From Streptomyces pseudovenezuelae (GTDB lineage: Bacteria > Actinomycetota > Actinomycetes > Streptomycetales > Streptomycetaceae), in assembly GCF_001513955.1 (NCBI RefSeq), contig NZ_KQ948144.1, positions 192,853-256,852 of the forward strand: a DNA stretch of 64,000 nucleotides, given 5' to 3'. Below are positions 32,742-41,545 of this stretch, piece by piece. Under the pieces are notes generated by a model. The model worked only from the letters and a program-made list of their open reading frames with translations. It made no database searches and was not told the origin of the DNA. How positions within the stretch are numbered: position 1 is the stretch's first letter; each line of letters begins with the position of its first letter. The translations under genes and the position numbers were made by a program.

Positions 32742-33469
32742 CCGCACTCGGATTCCTCTACCCGGGACATTCCGCCGAGGACGACTACCCGCGCATCGAA
32801 CAGCTCCTGGGCAGCGACATCCGCCTGGACGTGGTCCACACCGACATCGGCACGGACGCCCACCGCGTGGACGCCCTCCTGGAGATGGGCTCACCCGAGC
32901 GGCTCGCCGCGGGCGTCGAGGAACTGCACATGTCGGGCGCCGAGTCCGTCGTCTGGGCCTGCACCAGTGGCAGCTTCGTGCGCGGCTGGGAAGGCGCCCA
33001 GGAGCAGGTGCGCACCCTGGCCCGCACGGCCGGTATGCCCGCCTCCTCGACCTCCTTCGCCTTCGTGCGCGCGGCGAAGGAGATCGGGGCCGGGCGGGTG
33101 GCGGTCGCGGCGACCTACCCGGACGACGTGGCGGCCCTGTTCGCCGAGTTCCTGCGGGCCGGCGGGGTCGAGGTCGGCCAGGTCCGCGGCGCCGGGATCA
33201 TCACCGCCGTGGAGGTCGGCACCTGGGGCGAGGAGGAGATCTTCGCGCTGGCCCGGGAGGCCGACTCGCCGGACGCCGAGGCGCTGCTCCTCCCGGACAC
33301 GGCCCTCCACACCGCCACCCACATCCCGGCCCTGGAGAAGGAGCTCGGCAAGCCGGTCCTCACCGCGAACCAGGTCACCGTCTGGGAGGCCCTGAGGCTG
33401 ACGGACCGCCGGGTGAACGCTCCGGCGATGGGGGCGCTGTTCACGCGGGAGCCGATCGTCCAGGTGTGA
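32738..33469 (+). CDS. Asp-Glu racemase superfamily protein lacking the second cysteine
   Basis: A 243-residue homologue of the preceding protein. The first motif is intact (WACTSGSF, C75), but the position of the second catalytic Cys is occupied by Asp (LLLPDTALHT, D187). Cys-only-at-one-site variants in this superfamily favour decarboxylation or racemisation by other routes, so it may have a different reaction or be a regulatory partner of the upstream protein. Start overlaps the upstream stop by 4 bp, which implies coupled translation and perhaps a heteromer. Confidence 0.82.
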   Translation: MTALGFLYPGHSAEDDYPRIEQLLGSDIRLDVVHTDIGTDAHRVDALLEMGSPERLAAGVEELHMSGAESVVWACTSGSFVRGWEGAQEQVRTLARTAGMPASSTSFAFVRAAKEIGAGRVAVAATYPDDVAALFAEFLRAGGVEVGQVRGAGIITAVEVGTWGEEEIFALAREADSPDAEALLLPDTALHTATHIPALEKELGKPVLTANQVTVWEALRLTDRRVNAPAMGALFTREPIVQV

Positions 33470-33487
33470 CACCCACCGGTGCGGGGA

Positions 33488-33528
33488 CTCACCGCCGGCG
33501 GTCCCGTCCTGGACGGCCCGGCGGTGAG
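33488..33528. terminator. bidirectional terminator
   Basis: CTCACCGCCGG (33488-33498) pairs perfectly with CCGGCGGTGAG (33518-33528), between two convergent genes. Confidence 0.75.
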
Positions 33529-33542
33529 GCCCGCGGTGTCCT

Positions 33543-33809
33543 TCAGAGGTGAGTCCGCCCCCGGCGCCGGATGCCGACGATCCGCATCGTCAGGCCGATG
33601 GTGAGCAGGGCGAGGGCCACCACGCTGTACGCCCACGAGCCCGTGCCGCGTACGGCGTCGACGGTGGCCAGGATCATCCACAGGGCGGCGATGACACTCA
33701 GGGCGGTCCAGGCGATGTCGGCAATACGGATGGACAGCTGGGCGCGCTGCCTGGTGCCGGGTTCGAGCGGTCCGAGCTCCGACGGCCGCGACGTGTTCTC
33801 CTGCGTCAT
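33543..33809 (-). CDS. small membrane protein, function unknown
   Basis: An 88-residue protein with two transmembrane helices (IADIAWTALSVIAALWMILATV and SYSVVALALLTIGLTMRIVG-type segments, residues about 29-50 and 58-78) and a basic C-terminus (GIRRRGRTHL). ATG 33809 has GGAGGG about 10 bp upstream. No family recognised. It converges with the isomerase gene and stands alone. Confidence 0.65.
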   Translation of the reverse strand: MTQENTSRPSELGPLEPGTRQRAQLSIRIADIAWTALSVIAALWMILATVDAVRGTGSWAYSVVALALLTIGLTMRIVGIRRRGRTHL

Positions 33810-34002
33810 GGGCGATCCCTCCGGTCCGTGAGGTGATGGGCTCTGGGTACCCGGGGGCCCGTGCGGCAAGCGGTCACGTGCCGGGCGGGATGCGGAAGCC
33901 GGGGCTCCAGGGAGCCGCGTGACCGCGCCCGGGAATAACCGGGGACACTCTCCTGTTGTCGCCAGGACGACAGCACGGCTCATGAGCAGGAGGCACCCCA
34001 CC

Positions 34003-35090
<1,088 letters not shown>

Positions 35091-35094
<4 letters not shown>

Positions 35095-36905
35095 GCCTGC
35101 ACGCCCATCAGCCCGGAGATACGATCCGGCGACACCGGCCGCGAGTACAGCCAGCCCTGGCCGGTGTCGCAGCCGATGCGGCGCAGCCGGCTGGCCTGGG
35201 CCGAGGTCTCGACGCACTCCGCGGTGACGGTGAGGCCGAGACGGTGGGCGAGCTGGATCATCGCCTCGACGACGACCTCGTCGGCCGGGTTCGGGGCGAC
35301 GCCCTCACCCTCGTACTGGAAGCCCCGGACGAAGGAACCGTCCAGCTTCAGGACGGAGACCGGCAGGCGGCTGAGGTAGGCGAGGTTCGAGTAGCCGGTG
35401 CCGAAGTCGTCGATGGCGATGCCGACGCCCATGTCGCTCAGCGCCTGGAGGGCCTGCAGCGGGCGGCCCGCCGAGCCCATCACCGCGGACTCGGTGAGTT
35501 CGAGCTGGAGCAGATGCGGGGCCAGGCCGGTCTCCGCGAGGGTCCGCGCCACGTCCGCGACCAGGTCGGAGTCCCAGACCTGACGGACCGCCACGTTGAC
35601 GCTGACGAAGATCGGCGGCTCGTCGGGATGGTCCAGCTGCCACTGCCGGGCCTGGCGGCAGGCGGTGGCCAGGATCCAGCGGCCCAGCGGGACGATCGAG
35701 CCGTCCTCCTCGGCCAGTTGGATGAACCGATTCGGCGTCAGCATCCCGAACTGCGGGTGGTCCCAGCGGATGAGCGCCTCGACCCCGCGCAGCCGGCCGT
35801 CCTCCATGCCGACCAGCGGCTGGTACTCCAGCCTGAACTCGCCGCGCTCGATGGCCGGGCGCAGCGTGGAGGCCAGGGCCTGCCGGGTCATGCGGTGGGC
35901 GTTGCGCTCGGGGTCGAACAGGGTCCAGCGGTCCCGTCCGTCGGCCTTGGCCCAGTACAGCGTGGTGTCGGCGGCCTGCATCAGCCCCGTCGCCGAGGTG
36001 CCGGCCGCCCGGCGCTCGACGACCCCGATCGACGCCGACACCGACATCCGGTGGCCGGAGAGGTCGAAGGGCGCCTGGATCGCCTTCAGCAGGGACTCGG
36101 CGAGGTCGGCGAGCTGTTCCGTGCCGGTGGAGTCCTCGACGAGCAGCGCGAACTCGTCGCCGCCCAGCCGTGCCACCAGGGGAGCGGTCGCCCGGTCGTG
36201 GCCGGCCTCGTCCGCGCAGCGCGTCAGGCGCTCCGCGACGGCGGCCAGCAGCCGGTCGCCGACCCGGTGGCCGAGGGTGTCGTTGACGGCCTGGAACCCG
36301 TCGAGGTCCAGGTAGCACAGCCCGATCCGGCCCGTGCCGCCCTGCTCGTACGACTCCGGCTCCAGCGCGGCCGTCAGCCGCTCGAAGAACAGTGTGCGGT
36401 TGGGCAGCCGGGTCACCGGGTCGTGCATCTGCAAGTGCCGCAGCCGCGCCTGGAGTTCACGGCGGGCGGTGATGTCGGCGACGGAGAGCAGGACGCCGGG
36501 CGAGCCGTGCGCGTCCGCGGTCAGCGGGGTGACCGTGATCTGCGCCCACATGGAGTGCCCGTCGGGATGCTTGAGCCGGCGCTTGCAGCGCAGCTTCGCC
36601 TGACGGCCCCGCAGTACCTCGCGATAGGCGTGCCAGGTACGTGTGTCCGAGGCCAGGTCCACCAGGTCGGCGGCCGGGGTCCCGGACAGCTCCTCCGGTG
36701 CTGCCCCGAGCAGCTCCCCGAAGGCGGGGTTGGCGTCGACGACCGTGCCCTCGCGGTCCACCACGGCCATGGCCAGCGGTGCCGCCGCGAACGCCGCGCG
36801 ATGCGACGGGGGCTCGGTACGAAAAGGTGTTGCGATGTCACTCTCTGTTACAGCTGACCCGTCGAGGTCTGCCGCGGGCGCCGGCCCTTCGGACGTTCCG
36901 TTCAC
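35091..36905 (-). CDS. cdgA: CdgA-like PAS-GGDEF-EAL cyclic-di-GMP enzyme
   Basis: A 604-residue protein that makes and/or degrades c-di-GMP. A PAS domain spans about residues 35-150, a GGDEF domain about 160-325 with an intact GGDEF at 248-252 and no visible RxxD inhibitory site, and an EAL domain about 340-600 with EAL at 376-378, DDFGTG and ECVET. Both catalytic sets look complete. Domain order and neighbourhood match CdgA (SCO2817) of S. coelicolor, a BldD target that affects aerial development. GTG 36905 follows GGGAG by 6 nt; the frame stays open to 37133 without homology. A BldD-like site lies upstream. Confidence 0.87.
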
Positions 36906-37075
36906 CGCTAGCTCCCGCAGTGCACTCGATCGCTGTCCGCGCAGGAAAGTGTGCCGATCATAGAGGTTGCCCCCAGGCCCTTCCAGCCATTGCCCAGTCT
37001 CGGGGACCGGCAACCCCTTCTGGCAGATCGTTTCTGCCCGCAGCTGGACGGGTTCTTCAGGCAGGAGACCGGTTG

Positions 37076-37088
37076 TGACGTTCCGTGA
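37076..37088. promoter_or_regulatory. BldD-like half-site pair upstream of cdgA
   Basis: TGACGTTCCGTGA contains the two BldD half-sites TnAC and GTnA at the correct 5-bp spacing, though the central bases do not match. It is 171 bp upstream of the cdgA start and 100 bp before the divergent protease. Regions 36906-37075 and 37089-37219 show nothing else. Confidence 0.35.
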
Positions 37089-37219
37089 GTGATTCGGGGG
37101 TGTCGGCCGGTTCGGCAGGTCACGCCAACTCACTCGTCCGGTGCAGATAAACAGGGCGTATTACCGCAAATCATCACAGGCTGGGTGCGGTGTCCCGTGA
37201 ACCGCTCCCGGAGGTCCCG

Positions 37220-38473
37220 TTGCCGCGCTCGTTTCCGCGCACTTTGCCGCGCCCGCCCCTGCGCAGCACCGCCGCCGTGTTCACCACCATGGCGGCGCTC
37301 GCCGCCACCTCCCTCGTCACCGGGCCCTCGGTCGCCGGACCCTTCTCCTCGGCGCCCTGCACCCTGGAACGCACCGAGGTCCACCACTCGGAGGGCCTGG
37401 ACACCTGGAACAGCGCGTATCCGCGTCCGGCCCGCGCCCTGGACGCCGTGATGGTCTTCCTGTCCTTCCCGGACGCCCCGCCGATGACCACCCCGGCCGA
37501 GCTGACCGCCGATCACTTCCCGGCCACCACCCGCTTCTTCGAACGCGCCTCCTACGGCCGCTTCACCCTGCGCCCGCACCCGCTGCGGAACTGGATCCGG
37601 ATGCCGCGTCCGTCGACCGCGTACGCCATACAGCGCGACTGGAGTGCCGCGGACCGGGGCGCCTACCTCCGCGACGCGCTGGCCGCGGCGGACGGGCAGG
37701 TCGACTTCTCGCGCTACGACGTCGTCTACTTCGTCGCCGATCCGGACGCGCCCGGCGTCGACTCGGACGCCACGAAGGTCGTCAACCTGGACGTCCCGCT
37801 GCGCGCCGACGGCACGGACATCCGCCGGGTCGTCACGGTCTTCGAGAAGCACCCGCCGGACCGTCTGGTGCTGGCCCACGAGACCGGGCACGTCTTCGAC
37901 CTGCCGGACCTGTACCACCGGCCGATGGACGGCAAGGGCGACTGGGACACCTACGTCGGCGACTGGGACCTGATGGGCAGCCAGTTCGGGCTGGCCCCGG
38001 ACCTGTTCGCCTGGCACAAGTGGAAGCTGGGCTGGCTGGAGCGACGGCAGGTGGCGTGCGTACGGGGGCCGAAGCCGACGCGGCTGACGCTGGAACCCGT
38101 CGGGGCCGCCCCCGACCGTGCCGGGATCTTCGGACTCGGGCGCGGCACGAAGCTGGCGGTCGTGCGCACCGGAGCCGACAGCGCGCTCGCCTTCGAGGCG
38201 CGCGCGGCGGTGGGCAACGACACGGCGCTCTGCCGGGAGGGCGTGCTGGTGTACCGGGTCCGCGGCGGCGAGGCGTCCGGCGGCGGCCCGATCCAGGTGA
38301 TCGACGCCCACCCTCGCACCGAGGCCTGCTGGGAGAACTCCGTCTATCCCCCGCTCGCGGACGCCCCCGTCGGCGTGGGCGAGACCTTCCGGGTGCCGGG
38401 CGAGGACGTCCGCGTGAAGGTGACGGGCCGCACGACCACGGGGGCGTGGGACGTGGAGATCGCGGTCGGCTAG
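37220..38473 (+). CDS. secreted M6-type metalloprotease
   Basis: A 417-residue exported zinc protease. The signal peptide ends near SVAGP. The zinc motif is HETGHVFDLPDLYH, an extended HExxH with a third His, followed by WDLMGS, the Met-turn of the M6 (immune inhibitor A-like) group. Three later cysteines (VACVRG, ALCREG, EACWEN) may form disulfides. TTG 37220 is chosen because GGAGG lies 5 nt upstream; GTG 37190 is an alternative without a Shine-Dalgarno. It diverges from cdgA and ends 36 bp before tRNA array C. Substrates unknown. Confidence 0.82.
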   Translation: MPRSFPRTLPRPPLRSTAAVFTTMAALAATSLVTGPSVAGPFSSAPCTLERTEVHHSEGLDTWNSAYPRPARALDAVMVFLSFPDAPPMTTPAELTADHFPATTRFFERASYGRFTLRPHPLRNWIRMPRPSTAYAIQRDWSAADRGAYLRDALAAADGQVDFSRYDVVYFVADPDAPGVDSDATKVVNLDVPLRADGTDIRRVVTVFEKHPPDRLVLAHETGHVFDLPDLYHRPMDGKGDWDTYVGDWDLMGSQFGLAPDLFAWHKWKLGWLERRQVACVRGPKPTRLTLEPVGAAPDRAGIFGLGRGTKLAVVRTGADSALAFEARAAVGNDTALCREGVLVYRVRGGEASGGGPIQVIDAHPRTEACWENSVYPPLADAPVGVGETFRVPGEDVRVKVTGRTTTGAWDVEIAVG

Positions 38474-38553
38474 CCGACGCACACGGCCAGGGACCGGACC
38501 CCCGGCCCGCACGACGAAGGCCCCCCGCTCTCGCGGAGGGCCTTCGGTGTCTG

Positions 38554-38589
38554 TGCGCCGCCAGGGACTCGAACCCCGGACCCGCTGAT
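38554..38589 (-). pseudogene. tRNA-Lys 3'-half fragment C1
   Basis: The same 36-nt 3' end of tRNA-Lys with the same breakpoint in the anticodon loop as fragments A1, A2, B1 and B2. Confidence 0.85.
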
Positions 38590-38658
38590 GCTGTGTCTTT
38601 CCGGGGGCGACCCCCGGACCCCCGGCCGCTTCGGCGTGGGGACCGCTGGGCTTCATGA

Positions 38659-38690
38659 CGAAGGCCCCCCGCTCTCGCGGAGGGCCTTCG
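38659..38690 (-). terminator. terminator of tRNA-Lys, locus C
   Basis: CGAAGGCCC and GGGCCTTCG arms with a GC-rich inner stem, 8 nt behind the tRNA 3' end on the minus strand. Confidence 0.75.
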
Positions 38691-38697
38691 GTGTCTG

Positions 38698-38771
38698 TGC
38701 GCCGCCAGGGACTCGAACCCCGGACCCGCTGATTAAGAGTCAGCTGCTCTAACCAACTGAGCTAGCGGCGC
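38698..38771 (-). tRNA. tRNA-Lys(CTT)
   Basis: 74 nt, identical to the genes at 18640 and 24494. Its first ten bases overlap the end of the upstream Prim-Pol-like CDS on the same strand. Confidence 0.95.
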
Positions 38772-39349
38772 CTGCTGACGTCGTAGACCTTAGCATCCTG
38801 ATCGGCCGGGGGAAAAATCGATATCCGCACCGCGGTACGGGCCGCTCGGACGGCCGCCCAGAGCAGGATTTCCGGCCCCGGCAGCCACGGGTGACGGGTG
38901 TCGGGAGCGACCAGCCATCGCGAGGTCAGCGTGGATTTCGCGGTGCCGAGCGGGGCCGGGACGGTCACCGCGTCGCCGGTGCCGTGGCACAGCAGCGGCG
39001 GGATCGCCGCCGTACGGCCGAACTCCTCCCACCGCAGCAGGGACGGCAGCCGCTGTGCCGTGCCCGGCGCCGCGAAGAGGAGCATCCGGCCCCGGAACGC
39101 GGCCACCGGCCCGGAGCCCGGTCCCTCGTCCCACAGCCGGTCGAGCATCCGGCGCCCGAAGATCGCGGGAGCGCTGACCACGTCGAAGGCGGTGCCGCAG
39201 GGCAGGACCACCGGGGCGGCGGGGCGCTCCTCCCAGAGCGACAGGGTGCTGCGCGGATACGTTCCTGCCGAGGCGAGCCAGGCCGCTCCGTCCGCGGTGA
39301 CGCCGGAGACGTCGAAGCGGTCGGAGAAGGGTTCGTCGCGAGTGGTCAT
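38762..39349 (-). CDS. small Prim-Pol-like (bifunctional DNA primase/polymerase) domain protein
   Basis: A 195-residue protein of an actinobacterial family usually annotated as bifunctional DNA primase/polymerase, N-terminal-like. Visible blocks: WLASAGTYPRSTLSLWEE, VVLPCGTAFDVV, GRRMLDRLWDEGPGSGPVA and PDTRHPWLPGPEILLW. The catalytic acids of true Prim-Pol enzymes are not obvious to me, so it may have lost activity. The last codons CGC CGC TAG lie inside the downstream tRNA-Lys: the stop codon is U8-A9-G10 of the tRNA. A perfect palindrome lies 90 bp upstream. Family assignment is from memory of similar proteins. Confidence 0.7.
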   Translation of the reverse strand: MTTRDEPFSDRFDVSGVTADGAAWLASAGTYPRSTLSLWEERPAAPVVLPCGTAFDVVSAPAIFGRRMLDRLWDEGPGSGPVAAFRGRMLLFAAPGTAQRLPSLLRWEEFGRTAAIPPLLCHGTGDAVTVPAPLGTAKSTLTSRWLVAPDTRHPWLPGPEILLWAAVRAARTAVRISIFPPADQDAKVYDVSRRR

Positions 39350-39438
39350 GCCGCATACATCTACCGGGCGTGAGCGGTCGGTTCCACAGGGTTGCGGGAA
39401 ATCGGGACAGGAGGGGGCGGTGAGGGGTATCTTGCCCG

Positions 39439-39454
39439 CCTGGCATATGCCAGG
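39439..39454. promoter_or_regulatory. 16-bp perfect palindrome
   Basis: CCTGGCATATGCCAGG, 90 bp upstream of the Prim-Pol-like gene and 64 bp behind the next gene's stop. It contains the same TGGCATATGCCA as the site at 25643. Confidence 0.45.
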
Positions 39455-39517
39455 GATTCTTTACGGCGGCTGACGGGGAGTCACTGGGGTGCCTGGGACG
39501 CCTGAGACCTCCGTGGC

Positions 39518-39886
39518 TCAGACCGGGTCGGCGTGTCCCGCCCCGCCCTCCGCGCCGCGCAGCAGATCCCGGCCGAACTCGACCATTTTCTTCGCGTAGT
39601 CCTCGGTCCACTCGGCGCGCTCGGCGATGTCCGCCGTCGTGAGCCGGTCGAAGCGCCGGGGGTCGGCCAGCTGGGCGGCCGCCATCGCCTGGAACTCCAC
39701 GGCACGGTCCGCCGCCGCGCGGAAGGCCTGCGCCAGCTCGGTGGACCGGGTCAGCAGCGCGCGCGGGTCGTCGATCGACTCCAGGTCGAAGAAGTGCTCG
39801 GGGTCGTCGGCCACCTGCGCGGGCTCGAACAGCAGGGGCGCGGGGCGTAGCCGCGGCTCGTTCCGACGCGGCGTGGGCTCCGCCAT
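39518..39886 (-). CDS. small protein of unknown function
   Basis: A 122-residue acidic cytoplasmic protein with no signal or membrane segment. The N-terminus is Pro/Arg-rich (PTPRRNEPRLRPAPLLFEPAQ), the rest helical, with a repeated Ala-rich stretch and RLTTADIAERAEWTEDYAKKMVEFGRDLLRG near the end that could be a small helix-turn-helix. ATG 39886 follows AGGAGG. It lies downstream of the nuclease-helicase operon on the same strand, separated by 306 bp. Function unknown. Confidence 0.65.
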   Translation of the reverse strand: MAEPTPRRNEPRLRPAPLLFEPAQVADDPEHFFDLESIDDPRALLTRSTELAQAFRAAADRAVEFQAMAAAQLADPRRFDRLTTADIAERAEWTEDYAKKMVEFGRDLLRGAEGGAGHADPV

Positions 39887-40043
39887 GTCTTCATCCTCCT
39901 CGTATGTCGTCCGTACCGACGGCCCGCCTGTGGATGGGCCACCGTCCATTGTCCCGCGCCCGTGCAAGAGGGCGGGGCGCCTCCGGGGGGTACCAAGGCC
40001 CACGGCCCGCGTGCTGTTCCCGCTCACGGCCTCCACGCGGGCC

Positions 40044-40118
40044 GGTCACGGTCGCCACGCCACCCGGTGTTCCGCCAGCCGCGCGAGCACTGCGTGATTC
40101 GCCTCCCAGCCGTCCGGG
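40044..40118 (-). pseudogene. duplicated 3' end of the helicase gene
   Basis: 75 bp identical at 73 positions to 40191-40265, the last 23 or so codons and stop of the helicase. It lies 147 bp further downstream in the same orientation, with no start and no upstream domain. It is a remnant of a partial tandem duplication. The rest of 39887-40192 holds nothing recognisable. Confidence 0.75.
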
Positions 40119-40192
40119 CTGTGTCCATGGGCCACCTCCGGCGGCGGGCCGGACTCCGTCCGGGGATGGTCGGCGGGCGTCGGCGGGAGTGG

Positions 40193-41545
40193 TCACGGTC
40201 GCCACGCCACCCGGTGTTCCGCCAGCCGCGCGAGCACCGCGTGGTTCGCCTCCCAGCCGTCCGGGAACTTCACCAGGGTGCCCAGCTGGACCGGTTCCGT
40301 GGACGGGTAGTCGTCCAGGAGGTCGCTCACGCCTGCCCGGCACACCACGACGCACGCGTGCCGGTGGCGGGAGGCCAGGACGCACAGGCGGCCCGTCTCC
40401 AGGTGGAAGGCGGTGGCGTCGGGGCGGCCGGAGAGCGGGTGGAGGACGACCGTGACGTCGTACTCGCGGCCCTGGAGACGGTTCGCCGTGTCGACGGTGA
40501 CGTCCGTGACGCCGAGCTCGGCCAGCGCCGCGCGGACCGCCGCCGCCTGGTCCCGGTGGGCCGTGCCCACGGCGACCCGGTCGGCCGTCAGCGGCGTGGG
40601 GTCCGGTGAGCGCTCCGACGCGGCCGCCCCGCCCCGGTCGAGGAGACGCCGTACGACGGTCGCGACGGCCCGCACCGCCTCCGGGTCCGTGCGCGGGGTG
40701 TGCCGGGCGGGCAGCTCCAGCAGACCCCAGCCGGACTCCGCCGCGGCGTCGATCACCCGGTCGGGGCCGGAGCCGTCCGAGGGAACGCCGAAGGTGAGCC
40801 GGCGGTCGTCGTGGCCGGTGCCGCTGCGGAAGGGCGTGTACGGGTAGAAGGCGTCCGAGACCAGGGGCGCGGCGGAGGCCGGGAGCCGCCAGGAGACCGG
40901 GAGGCGGTGCTGGGGCAGCTCCGGGTTGTGCGCCAGCAGGGTCGTCACCGCCGAGGCCGAGGGGTCGTACGACAGCCCCGCCCACTGCTCGCTGCCCACG
41001 ATCGCGAACGGGTCCAGCTGCCCGGGGTCGCCCACGAACAGGGCCCGCTCGAACAGTCCCGCCACCGCCAGCAGTGCGTCCGAGCGCATCTGGTACGCCT
41101 CGTCCACGATCGCGTGCGTCCACGGCTCGTCGGTCTTCACATGCCCCCACTTGGCGGCCGTGGAGATCACGACGGGCAGCCCGGTCAGGTCACCCGCCTT
41201 CGCCGACTTGCGGACCTGGGGCAGGTCGTCCAGCGCCTTGTCGTACGGGTCGGCGTCACTGCTGTGCAGCCGCCCGACCGGCAGCCCGGGGTTCTTCTCG
41301 GCGAGCCTGAGGACCAGGTCGTCCACCTGCGCGTTCGTCTGCGCGACCACCATCAACGAGCGTCCCGCGTCGGCCAGTTCGAGTGCCGCGCGGACGACCA
41401 GGGTGGACTTGCCGGCGCCGGGCGGGGAGTCGACGACGACACCGCGGTGGGTGCCGTGCAGGGTGTCGTGGAGGATCGCGTCGGTGGCCCGCGCGGCCTC
41501 GGCACCGGGGTCGAAGGCCCGGGGGCCCCTGGCCTGGGTGGTCAC
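40193..41545 (-). CDS. UPF1/DNA2-type superfamily 1 helicase
   Basis: A 450-residue ATP-dependent nucleic-acid motor. SF1 motifs in order: I PPGAGKST (41-48), Ia around VAQTNAQVDDL, II VDEAYQM (DEAY, 148-151), III VGDPGQLDPF (171-180), IV QHRLPVSWRLP, V VDTANRLQGREYDV and VI LASRHRHACVVV. The RLQGREYD form is characteristic of the UPF1/DNA2 group. No inserted 1B barrel or nuclease domain is present: the protein is short, so accessory functions probably come from the two genes upstream. Its GTG start overlaps the upstream stop by 4 bp (GTGA). Part of a Dna2-like split operon. Confidence 0.87.
   Translation of the reverse strand: MTTQARGPRAFDPGAEAARATDAILHDTLHGTHRGVVVDSPPGAGKSTLVVRAALELADAGRSLMVVAQTNAQVDDLVLRLAEKNPGLPVGRLHSSDADPYDKALDDLPQVRKSAKAGDLTGLPVVISTAAKWGHVKTDEPWTHAIVDEAYQMRSDALLAVAGLFERALFVGDPGQLDPFAIVGSEQWAGLSYDPSASAVTTLLAHNPELPQHRLPVSWRLPASAAPLVSDAFYPYTPFRSGTGHDDRRLTFGVPSDGSGPDRVIDAAAESGWGLLELPARHTPRTDPEAVRAVATVVRRLLDRGGAAASERSPDPTPLTADRVAVGTAHRDQAAAVRAALAELGVTDVTVDTANRLQGREYDVTVVLHPLSGRPDATAFHLETGRLCVLASRHRHACVVVCRAGVSDLLDDYPSTEPVQLGTLVKFPDGWEANHAVLARLAEHRVAWRP

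Larger units (their letters stand above)
38510..38697 (-). repeat. tRNA-Lys 3'-half unit, locus C
   Basis: One truncated unit plus the start of the unit that holds the intact tRNA (period 144 bp). Spacer and terminator sequences are nearly identical to locus A, 20 kb away, and unlike locus B. Confidence 0.8.

Noticed and set aside
24730..33469. Complete ectoine catabolism operon
   Set aside because: The transporter resembles EhuABCD, but no doeA, doeB, eutB or eutC homologue is present.
35244..36857. A 537-codon plus-strand frame opposite cdgA
   Set aside because: Antisense shadow of a gene with clear domains; Val/Gly/Arg-rich and without homology.
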